Origin: Dichetophora obliterata
Lineage: Eukaryota; Arthropoda; Insecta; Diptera; Sciomyzidae
NCBI GenBank assembly: GCA_963920525.1
Contig: OY986436.1
Span: forward strand, 10,929,001-10,993,000
Direction: 5' to 3'
DNA length: 64,000 bases
In this document: positions 21,100 to 30,752 of the stretch, piece by piece
Layout: each line of letters opens with the position of its first letter
Position numbering within the stretch: position 1 is the first letter of the stretch
Notes under the pieces: model-generated
Databases searched by the model: none
What the model saw: the letters and a program-made list of their open reading frames with translations, nothing else
What the model was told of the DNA's origin: nothing
Made by a program: the position numbers and the translations under genes

Positions 21100-23050
21100 T
21101 AAAAGTTTGGTGGGATATAAATTTGGTTCTTTTTTGGTATTTTATTTTAGAATTTGATTTTTTTTTTTTATTTTTGTATATTTTAGACAACAATTTTATT
21201 TTTTTATGCGTTTTTATTTGAACAATTTTCACAACTAATAGAGAACTTTATAATTTTTGAGATTTTAAAACCTAAAGTCTTAAATCTAAACTTAAAGTAA
21301 AGTAGTTTTGTGTAAAGTGTTTTGTTGTATGCGGTAATGGCGGGCACACCACAAAGGAGATAGGTCAACAAATGAAGCCAAGAAATTTTATTAGTTGAAA
21401 GAGAGAAGGGAAATTTTTTATTGTTATTTAAAATAAACATTATCTTCCACACTTAAAGCTACTTAGTGGTGCACATAACGACTTCAATTAACACTAAAAG
21501 TTCAATTATTTTAATTTTAGTGGCTACTTAAAAAAATTATTGAAAGCAGGCTATAAATTTTTGCACTCAGCTGCGAGCACTCGCATCTTTCACGCTGCGA
21601 TTCTTTCATTAACATAATTTAAGGTGAAATAAAATTTGCTCAATTGTTAAAATGATTCACACCTCGACATAGCAAAAATAGTAAAAAAAAATGCAAATGT
21701 TGGCGCAAAACAAAACTGAAAATAAACAGTTTTGACACACAGGCGCACACACAAATACACACTCATGCACACAGAGGCAAACAAAATTAAGCTACCAGCT
21801 GGTAACATATTATAATAGCAAAGTCGAAAAGCTCTACTGTTAACAATTAATATGTGGCTGTTAATAAAAAAATAAAAAACTCCGACGAGTCGCTTTTCGG
21901 CTCTGCTACACTGAACTTCTGACTATTATACGAAGATGTGAACTTAATTATGCAGACAATTTTGAGAAATTTATAAACAAAAATAAAATTATGCAAATTT
22001 AGATGATGTACATTAAATTTTCATTTTTCCAACAAGCGACGCCAAGAAAAATTATTGTTTTGTTTTTAATATTATTCCCTTAAAAGTACGCAAAACACAC
22101 ACAAACACTCGACACACACACACACACACGCATATCATAAAAATAAAGCATTTGCCAAAATTTATTTATATTATTTTTGTTTACACTTCAACTAACCGCA
22201 CGCGTTTTTTTACTGTTACAATTTTATGTCGTCGCTGAACGAGTCTGTTTTAAGTCTTACGGGAATGTTTGTTAAATATTTTCATAACGTTTTGTGTTTA
22301 TTTATTTTGTGAAATGAGAAATACTCATTACAATAAATGCGAATTTATGCGTAATTGAGTTTGTAGTTGTTAAAGCAATGGAGTGGTGGGGAGTGGTGCA
22401 GTAGAAAGAATGGGGTGGTCGACCAAGTGTGGTGACACTTTGGCACCACTCAAGGCAGTTATAAGAAAAATGTTGGCTATCAGAAATTCTGAATCTAAAG
22501 TGCCACAATAATTATTAGATAAACTGTGTCAGGGTTTGTTAAAATGCACCTAGATATCAATGTTTGCTTTTGTAAAGACACCTAAAAGCTTTTAAGGCAA
22601 TTTGTTTAAATATACTATGTATTAGCGATAAGAAAAGGGTCATAAATCAAGTTTTCTTTTGGTGTTAATTTTTGGAGTGTAGGTTCAGCTTATTTTAACA
22701 TCAACATGCGATAGTGTAGGGCTCATTAACACTATTGATCAAAAGTGGAAAGAAATTGAACTAAAAAAAAGAAATGTAACGTTGAATAAAGCTGGTTGCT
22801 AAGATAAGACGTCATTTTTTATGACTGAACTTCTGCCAAGTCAATATTATTGCATGCGATAGTTAATTTAATTAACACTTTTGAGAGGTTGTAGTTGGTA
22901 GTTCAAGAAAACTGTCTTAAAAGAAGAAAGTGAACGTTAACTAAAGTTGTTTGTATAGATAAGACGTTAAAAGAAAATTGCGACTGATATTCAGTTACTT
23001 TTTCTGTACATTCAAAAATTTAATTTACATTACTCGAAAAATTATATACA
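21100..23050. other. Unique AT-rich DNA with CA microsatellite, no gene
   Basis: The stretch contains scattered CA repeats (about 21735-21765 and 22093-22130). Frames at 21204-21452 and 22302-22508 lack motifs. I see no element ends. It could be intronic or regulatory, but nothing in the sequence decides this. Confidence 0.4.
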
Positions 23051-23821
23051 CACAGAGGAAAAAACTTATGGACTCACTACATCATAAATTTATGATGACA
23101 TAAATTTGTGCACACATAGATTTTGTAATTTTCTTGTACCTCAGTACATGTTAAAATCTGTATGGACTACATTAAGCTCTTAAGCAGTGCTGCATGTAGT
23201 TAATAAAGAATTTTATGTACTCATCACATAATTATGTGCCGTGAATGCATAGATGTATGTGTTAGAAACATACACACTGTACTCATCACAAAATCATTTT
23301 AAATAATTTCATGTAATGAGTACAGTTCCGATGTATGGAGTACACGGATTATTGACCCATTACATAAGACATTAAATAACTCTCTGTAATAAGTACATTG
23401 ATTACTGACCCATTACATAAAACATTAAATAATTGTATGCAATGAGCAGGGCTCGGTTTTTGATGACCTCAAAAACTGCAAAAAGTTATCTAAAAAATGA
23501 CAAAAATTACCTTAAAACTGCAGAAAATAACCTAAAAAATTACCTTAAAATGCAAACAATTACATAAAAATACACAAAAAATAAAGCTTACAAAATAAAT
23601 TGTTACTAAACTTAAAATGTATTTTTTGTACTGCAGTTTTTGATTGATTGATTTAGTGCGATAGTAATTAGTACATTAAGAATAATTTGTTTTATAGCAC
23701 AATATATAATTGGAAATCAGTGGCATACTGATTCTTAAAATTCTTAAAATTCTTAAGAACTAAGAATTAATTCCAAACTTATTTATATCTTAATTTTTTT
23801 TTCATTTTTTTTTTACATTTG

Positions 23822-24030
23822 AAGGGTTTATTGCAAGAACGTGATAAGCCACATAGAAAAATATTTTAAAATTTTTAGAACACGGAAACTTTTACAAATA
23901 GCTTAGCAAATTAATAAAAAATAGCCAAAATCTGTTCAGAGAAAGTTGAAAATGCATTGAGTAATGTATTCAGCATAAAAAATGAATTTTTTAGAGCATG
24001 TGGCTTATCACGTTTTTGCAATAAACCCTT
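23822..24030. mobile_element. MITE, 209 bp, 6-bp direct duplication
   Basis: Inverted ends AAGGGTTTATTGCAARAACG continue through TGATAAGCCACAT, about 33 bp with one mismatch. CATTTG is duplicated exactly at 23816-23821 and 24031-24036. No coding capacity. The superfamily is not obvious from end and duplication size. Confidence 0.75.
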
Positions 24031-24533
24031 CATTTGTAAGTTATTAAAATTGAAGGAACGTCTGGCAAAATGTTTTTGTGAGCAGAAAAAATTCTTTCTA
24101 TTTCTACATAGGTATGAACAGTCAAATAATTAAATCGATTTTTTACTTTTTCCTTTTTTTTTAAATATTTCAATGAATGATTTTTTTTAAGTCGATTTTT
24201 TTCGCCTAAATAATATATTGAAATCGGGTTTTCGACTTTTTCCATTATCCCTTACATCATTTTTATACAATGAGATTAAAAGAGTTCAAAATGTGCTAAC
24301 CTAAATTCAATGCATCTTTGAAAATAAACATTAATGCATATTTGAAAACAAACAAATAAACAAACATTAATAGAAGATAAAAAAAAATTAAGAGAAAACA
24401 AACATAAAACTAAATATGTAAATCCTTTTTGATATCAAGCAACACTGATTTCAAGGTTGCTGATTATTGTAGTACTACAATTCACATTTAGGGAGTATAG
24501 TAGTACGCACTATCCAATAGGAGTAAAATACTA

Positions 24534-25451
24534 CAGGGTCCGCCATATAACGTTTTTTTTCAACTAGTGCTTATTTCGTGAATGGTAACACTTAGCTCAT
24601 GTCTGATTTAACAGATAATTATTTTTATCCTTCCGCTGAACGAATATGGTTGTGTATACGCTTGAACAACGCTGAGAAGTGGGCCTGCGATCGACTTACA
24701 GAAGATGCCGATTTTGCCAAAAAAATCATCTTTTCAGATGAAGCTCATTTTGATCTTGGCGGGTATGTAAACAAAGCAAAATTGTCGCATTTGGGGCACA
24801 GAAAACCCGCACACATACATTGAAAAGCCGCTGCACCCAAAACGAGTCACTATTTGGTGCGGATTTTGGTCCAGAGGCATAATTGGGCCATTTTTCTTCG
24901 AAAATGAGCAAGGAGTGGCCGTTACAGTCAATGACGATCGTTATCGGGCCATGTTGAACAAATTTTTGTTCACAAAAAGTGAAGAGGAGGATATTGGCAA
25001 CATTTGGTTTCAACAGGACGGCGCTACGTGCCACACAGCCGAAGCTACACTCGATGTGTTGCGCCCTGTTTTTGAAGATCGCATTATCAGCCGAAGAGCT
25101 GATGTCGTTTGGCCACCTCGGAGCTGCGATTTGACACCGTTGGAGTATTATTTGTGGGGTGCCCTCAAAGATAAGTGTTACGCCGACAAGCCAGAGACAA
25201 TTGACGCTTTAAAGGACAATATTTGTGAAGCCATTGGTGAAATACAGCTGCACACAATCGATAATGTGCTTAAAAATTGGACCGATCGTGTAGGCTACTG
25301 CATGGCCAGCCGAGGCAGCTATTTGAATAAAATTATTTTTCATTATTAACCGAAAGAATTGTACTTTCAAATAAAAAAAGGAATTTGAGAAAATATTTAG
25401 TAGTTTTTTTTTATAGAATTTTCAAAAAAAAAAGTTATTTGGCGGACCCTG
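24534..25451 (+). mobile_element. Mariner element, DD41D (rosa) type, internally deleted
   Basis: Ends are CAGGGTCCGCCATATAACGT and, inverted, CAGGGTCCGCCAAATAACTT. TA lies at 24532-24533 and 25452-25453. At 918 bp it is about 400 bp shorter than a full mariner: the transposase N-terminal DNA-binding region is missing. The coding remnant is on the plus strand. Confidence 0.88.
24599..25349 (+). pseudogene. DD41D mariner transposase, truncated and frameshifted
   Basis: The first frame holds KKIIFSDEAHFDLGGYVNK with the first catalytic Asp. A frameshift follows near 24775, after which the next frame resumes with PHTYIEKPLHPKRVTIWCGF and, from 24915, runs open to the stop at 25349: IGNIWFQQDGATCHT (second Asp), then SCDLTPLEYYLWGALKDK and the tail ending NKIIFHY. 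Counting from the second Asp, the acidic residue in LTPLEYY is 42 residues on, the DD41D spacing of the rosa group known from Ceratitis. Here that position is Glu, not the usual Asp. N-terminal HTH domains are absent. Inactive. Confidence 0.85.
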
Positions 25452-25503
25452 TACAATTGTAGTACTTTCGGCAGCACTTGCACAAATTAGCAACCAACAT
25501 TAT

Positions 25504-25773
25504 AATAGGGGTATTCACGATTCAGTGCACTTGCCTGTGCAGTTGAGGACTTGTGCACTTTACAAAAACAAAATACACGTACGTCAAAAATATGCACAAG
25601 TGCTTTTCTACTATTACCTTAAACTTGTGTACTTGAGCAGTTGTGCATTTGTGTGCACACAATTTTGACAGCTTTAAAATAGTGATGGTAGTGTGTTTAC
25701 GAAAACCTAACTGCACAACTGCTCAAGTCCTAAACTGCACTGGTAAGTGCACTAAATCGTGAATACCCCTATT
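25504..25773. mobile_element. MITE with long inverted ends, AGGGGTATTCACG type
   Basis: AATAGGGGTATTCACGATTC is mirrored at the right end (AATAGGGGTATTCACGATTT on the other strand), and similarity continues through AGTGCACTT and GTGCAGTT, so most of the 270 bp can fold back. A clear target duplication was not found. The frame crossing it is a palindrome artefact. Confidence 0.65.
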
Positions 25774-26189
25774 GTTGGCGCGTTGTTGGCGAACTGAACG
25801 CACCAGTGTTGCTCTTGTATTATCGATACAAACCTTAACCTTAAAATAAGTATTATCGATACAAACCTAATTGTTATTGTAACAAAATTATATTAATTAT
25901 GAATAAAAAAAATTTCACAAAAACCGAAAATAGTTGATAAAAAAATCGTTTTTCAACTAATAACTACATCATTAATCGACTTTAAAAAGTCCACAAATTT
26001 TATGAAAAAGTCGGCTTTTCGACTACTCGACTATCCATCCCTACTTCTGCAATGACAGGATGAACATATTAAAAAGACGATATGTCATCGGATGTAAGTC
26101 CTCTTCTAATTTCATAATATTAAACTTTTACCCCCAAATATTTAAGCAGCAGAGCATAAAAATGGAGTTAATAAAAACTAGTAAGGAAT

Positions 26190-26975
26190 TATCTTCGACT
26201 GGGCCGAAGTTAAAATACCCCCACGAACGATGATTATTTCAAAATTTCCTACCTAAAGTTTATATTAATTGTTAAAGGTTTTGTGCAAAATTTAAAGTCA
26301 TGAGATTAATTTTTGTGGAATTGAAAGAGATTCTACTTTTTTGGTGAACTGATTTTGTATGGGAGGTAGACGTGTTTTTGATTCGACTTTTACAAATTTT
26401 ATACTAGAACTGCATATTAAAAGTTGAAGCTTATGTGCAAAATTTTAAGTCATTAGATCAGTTTTTGTGGAATTGAAAGAGATTTTACCGTTTTGGTTAA
26501 GTCACTTTGTATAGGAGGTAGTCGTGGTTTTCATCCAATTTTTATAAACTTCATACTCAAAGTTTATATTAAATATTAAAGACACTGTGCAAAATTTAAA
26601 GTCATTTAATTAGTTTTTGTGGAATTAAAAGAGATTTTACCGTTTAGGGAAAGTCACTTTGTATGAGAGGTAGGCGTGGTTTTCATCCCATTTTTACAAA
26701 ATTTGAAGTCACTATAGTAGTTTTTTATTACAGTTTTGGTTAAGTCACTTTGTATGGGAGGTAGGCGTGGTTTTTATTGAATTTAATTACGATAGTTTAA
26801 AAATTACAGCTCTTATCGTGACCACAGACGGACAGACGGACAGACGGACATGGCTAAACCGACTCAGGAGGTGATGCTGATCAAGAATATATATACTTTT
26901 CTATACCGGCCATGCCTCCTTATCGGCGTTACAAACGGAGTGACAAAGTTAATATACCCCTATTACGTTTTTTAA
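26190..26975. repeat. Dispersed fly repeat with direct subrepeats and (GACGGACA)n
   Basis: Units of about 110-115 bp (GTGCAAAATTTAAAGTCATG, GTGGAATTGAAAGAGATT, TTGTATGGGAGGTAGGCGTG) repeat three to four times between 26240 and 26770. They are followed by GACGGACAGACGGACAGACG, CATGGCTAAACCGACTCAG and CTGATCAAGAATATATATAC. This 3' text is a familiar dispersed repeat of higher flies and supports a dipteran origin. It is noncoding. Confidence 0.6.
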
Positions 26976-28336
26976 ACGTAGGGGTTTAACTAGCACATCC
27001 TGAGTCTTTATCTAATACTTATTTCTTCTTTCTACATACCCTTTCGTCATTTAAACCACGCGCAGAGCTTTTTTTCCTTGAAGTCTATAAACAAAACTAT
27101 TCCATTGTTAAAAGAATATGTTTAAAAAATTGCAATTTTACATTTTTTAGAACGAAAAAAAGTCTTTTAAAATTGCACTAAAATGACCTTAAAACCCGAA
27201 AAATTCTCTCAAAATAAAAAATGTCAATAAAATAACTTAAAAATCGCTTAAAATGTCTAATAAAAACAACCGATAAAAAACGAAGAAAAATTACAAAAAA
27301 ATTACCTTAAAACTTTTCGTATTTGGAATTTAGGAAACATAAATGGACGTTCTAAATAAGCAGAAAATGTATTAGAAGCAGCAGACATATATTAGAAAAG
27401 ATAACATGTCATCGAAATTTTAGCCCTGATAATGAGTACAGTTCCGATGCACCTAGTACATAGATTATTGACCCATTATAAAAATTTATGTACAGTTTGT
27501 TTTGTGATGAGTGCAATAGCTCAGAAATATTTGTATGTGCTCAGAACATACATTATTTACAGTACAAATTTTTAGTACAAAATTTTATGTAATGAGTGCA
27601 TACATAATTTACCCATTACATATTCGTAGTTCATAATTTTAAGTGATAAAACATAATACTGTACATAAATATGTACAAAACATGTACATATTACCTTGAA
27701 TGTTGCGATAAATTTTTGCATAAAAAGCATAAGTGTGAGACTGGTTTTAGGTTGAATCGGATATGAGTATTTTATTTCTTGCATCAGTTTTGTTCTAACT
27801 GTGCACGTTTATATACAAACATTTTTTGAAAAAAATTCCTAAAGAAAAAATTTACAAAATTTTAGATGTGATAGGGTAAAGTGCACTCCTATATCCCCTT
27901 TTTTTAATAACTTTTCATGCAAAGACAACATCATTTTTTTACTTTCATACAAATCGACCCATTCTGATGCATAGCAAAAAAAAGTCATTGCATTGATTTA
28001 TATCTTCATAACCGCCAGATTTTCCCAACACAAACAAGTGGTGTTTGTCTTCATTTTTGTCTTCACGAAGGCATAAAGCACAGTGAAACGTTGAGATCGA
28101 TCTTTGTTTGTGTGAATTCATTAAGAATGATCGATAGCACGCCAACTCTGTTACACACAAAAATGAAATGAAAATGAAATGGTGTGTTGTGTGCTTCAAA
28201 TAGTGTTTATTTTCATTTATTTTGGATATTTTTGTTTTTTAAGTGAAGATTTCTGAACCCTGCAAAACCCACAAAGCTATGTACATATTGTCTTATTTGG
28301 TTAATGGTCTTTGAGATGTTTTTAGAAGATCTAAAG

Positions 28337-28728
28337 CAGTGATGGGCACACACATATTATCATATTCTTTGCTTGTGTGTGAAGCAGAGAAACGCGAAGA
28401 GCAACTTGTGAACAGCTAATGGGAGCGAGTTTAATGCTTGTGAACGTTACGTTGACAAAGCATGTTACATATACAAATAATTTTCCAATTCTTCAGGCAT
28501 CATTTTTATCTGTGCATTTGTAAACTTGCGCAGCCAAACTTAACTACAAAAAGTGCTCCACATCAACTGACTTGATTTTCTTAGCAAAAATCAAAACAAA
28601 GCAACAGCCGAACGCACACGATTAAAAACCACACGAAGAAGCTTATAGTGTACATAAGTTGACGTCGCTCAAGCAGCATTTTGTTTCCAAACACGCGTGT
28701 TTGGGAAATTAAAATGTGCCCGACACTG
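28337..28728. mobile_element. Non-autonomous hAT, 392 bp, perfect 8-bp TSD
   Basis: The ends CAGTGATGGGCACACA and, inverted, CAGTGTCGGGCACATT are flanked by exact ATCTAAAG duplications at 28329-28336 and 28729-28736. The interior has no frame of note. End and duplication size place it in the hAT superfamily. Confidence 0.85.
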
Positions 28729-29040
28729 ATCTAAAGTAATAGTAAATACATAAAACACAAAACTATAATTATTAAGGAATATTTTAGAATTCTATACCGT
28801 ACGGTTCTAAACGGAAAAATTCTATTTTTAATTAACATTTCAAATCCATAGAATTGCAACATGTTTTAATCAAGTACTTGTTTTGTCAAGAAAATTTCAC
28901 AGACGTGCTTTGCATGTTATGACATGTCACAGACATGTTTTACTTCTCTTTCTATTACAATTTTGATGCAGCAATAAAAAATCAAAAAAATTTATTTATC
29001 AATAACTGTTTTATTTGAAAAGCTGTGAAGCAAATGTTTA

Positions 29041-30752
29041 CAGTGGCTCCATCACATAAACGGACAAGAGGTTGTATGATATACATGTGCTCTAAACTGA
29101 AAAAAATATGCAGGAAATATATTGGTTTTTCTACTTTTATTTACACTTCAAATGCTTATATTTCTGAACAATAAAGAAAAAACAAGATTTATAATGAAAA
29201 TTTTAAATTCCAACAGACAAACAAAAATAACCCAATTTCTTGCGCTCAACGTATAATCGGACAAAGTAAAAAAGTAATGCTAAAAATTCGAAAATCGAAC
29301 AATTAATATTTTTTGCATATCCTTTGTTGTCCAGAACGGCCTGTAAGCGCTTTGGAATAGATTTTACCAAGTTTTGGCATACTTCCGGCTCAATGGAGTT
29401 CCTTGCTTCTAGTAAAGCCTTCTTTAGCTGAACTAACGTATTTAATTTTTTTTGATACACTCTCCTTGCTAATTCCTCCCAAAGATGCTCAGTTACGTTA
29501 AGGTCTGGGCTCTGTGCAGGTGTTTGAATAAGTTTGGGGCAGTTTTGGATCAACCAAAGCTTAGCAACGCTCGATGTGTGCTTGGGATCGTTGTCTTGAT
29601 AGAAAGCAAAGTTGTTTGCGATACCAAATTTCTCTGCACTTTGCTTTACATTTTACTTCAGAATATTGAGGTAAACAAATTTGTTCATTATACTATCAAT
29701 AAAATGCAAATGGCCTACTCCGGGACTCAACATACAGCCCCAAACCATAACAGAGCCTCCTCCATGCTTAACAGTGGCTTTTGTGTTTTGAAAATTAAAT
29801 TCGGCATTTGGTTTACGCCACACAAACATCTTGCCATCTGATCCGTGCAAATTAAATTTGCTTTCGTGAGTAAACAAAATCTTTAAAAAATGAAAGCTAT
29901 CAATAGAAATGTATTTTAAGACGATTTACTATAAAATTACTTGATTCCAAAAATCTTCTGTTTTTAGTAAATACTCCTTGGCATATATTAATCTTTTGCT
30001 TTTATTTTTATTGCTTATAAATGGTTTTTTTCTGGCAACTCTTCTGTAATAATCATATTTATGTAATGTATTGCGAACAGTATTTAGGCATATATCTATT
30101 CCAGTGCGAGTTTTTAAATTTATTTTAAGTTCTTTTGTGGTTTTAAAAGGATGTTGCTTAATTTCTTTCAATATCGACCGCTCTTTGCGCTCATTTAAAA
30201 TCTTGCCTTGACCTTCTCTGCTCTTGTTGGCCAACCTAAACTCATCACGGCAGCTCTTGTTTATGTCGTGGACAGTAGATTTACTTTTTCCAACCAATTC
30301 GGCAATTTCTCTTACAGTTTTACCTTCCAAATAAAAACCTTTAAAATTTAACTATTAATTGCCTAATTTCGAATGTAGACTGCTTTCCATTTAGAGCCAT
30401 TTTAAATATATTTTCATTTATTGTTAGCTCTATCTGTCACTGAAAGCAATTAAAGAATGAATATGAAAAAAACGCCGTTTTGAAGTGCGTATTTGAAAAA
30501 TAACGGTATTTTTAGCATTGCTTTTTTGCTTTGTCCGATTATGCGTTGAGCGCAAGAAATTGAGTTATTTTTGTTTTTTTGCTGAAACTTACAGTTATCA
30601 TTGCAGTTAAATGCTGTTTTTTTTTGTTCAAAGAGGCCATTATGTGAAGGGTTAAATAAAAGAAAAAAAACAATATATTTAGTACATTTTTTCAAGTTTA
30701 GAGCACATATGTATCAGACAAACACTTGTCCGATTATGCGATGGAGCTACTG
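29041..30752 (-). mobile_element. Tc1-like transposon with IR/DR ends
   Basis: Ends CAGTGGCTCCATCACATAAA and, inverted, CAGTAGCTCCATCGCATAAT match over about 65 bp. TA flanks both (29039-29040, 30753-30754). The internal binding-site-like motif (CATAATCGGACAA) occurs twice at each end, outer near 29055 and 30730 and inner near 29250 and 30535, about 200 bp apart: the IR/DR layout of Sleeping Beauty- and Paris-like Tc1 elements. The transposase is on the minus strand, nearly whole but inactive. Confidence 0.9.
29203..30400 (-). pseudogene. Tc1-like transposase with a 60-nt intron, few lesions
   Basis: The start is ATG at 30400 (MALNGKQSTFEIRQL). About ten extra bases near 30345 shift the frame, then EGKTVREIAELVGKSKSTVH opens the HTH part and ARKKPFISNKNKSKRL follows. 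An intron of exactly 60 nt (29940-29881, GTAATT...TTTAAAG) separates FWNQ from ILFTHESKFNLHGSDG. HGGGSVMVWGC follows. One in-frame TAA lies at 29653-29655, then FYQDNDPKHTS and SPDLNVTEHLWEEL with 34 residues between Asp and Glu (DD34E). The first catalytic Asp has become His (THES). The normal stop is lost, extending the frame to 29203. Confidence 0.88.

Larger units (their letters stand above)
24450..25500. repeat. Inverted-repeat pair around the mariner
   Basis: GGTTGCTGATTATTGTAGTA near 24455 is mirrored near 25500 (on the other strand GGTTGCTAATTTGTG, with AGTACTACAATTGTA further in). This suggests that the mariner landed in an older small element of about 130 bp. The match is partial. 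Confidence 0.35.
23446..27428. mobile_element. hAT-type element, 8-bp duplication slightly decayed
   Basis: The element starts CAGGGCTCGGTTTTTGATGA and ends TTTTAGCCCTG. Flanking octamers are GCAATGAG and ATAATGAG (six of eight identical). AAAATTACCTTAAAACT-type repeats lie inside both ends (23500-23560 and 27160-27320), fitting hAT subterminal repeats. Its body was later filled by a MITE, a mariner, a second MITE and a dispersed repeat. I see no transposase of its own. Confidence 0.6.
23051..27803. mobile_element. Possible outer DNA element bounding a nest
   Basis: The left end CACAGAGGAAAAAACTTATG resembles the right end, which reads CACAGTTAGAACAAAACTGA on the other strand. ATTATATA and TTTATATA lie just outside, within a few bases. 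Similar phrases (TTATTGACCCATTA, GTACAGTTCCGATG, ATGTAATGAGTACA) occur at 23060-23440 and 27430-27700, as expected for two parts of one element separated by the inserted hAT. The ends do not align perfectly, so this call is tentative. Confidence 0.35.

Noticed and set aside
24236..26045. Further hAT bounded by CCATTATCCCTTA and CCATCCCTA
   Set aside because: Both ends point the same way (each reads as a right end), so they do not bound one element; they may be two separate decayed ends.
23346..27560. Direct repeat of TTATTGACCCATTA as an LTR pair
   Set aside because: The repeated phrases are short, imperfect and scattered; no gag, pol, primer site or polypurine tract is seen, and they fit two halves of one DNA element split by a hAT.
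29485..29841. 118-codon plus-strand frame
   Set aside because: Antisense shadow of the Tc1 transposase.
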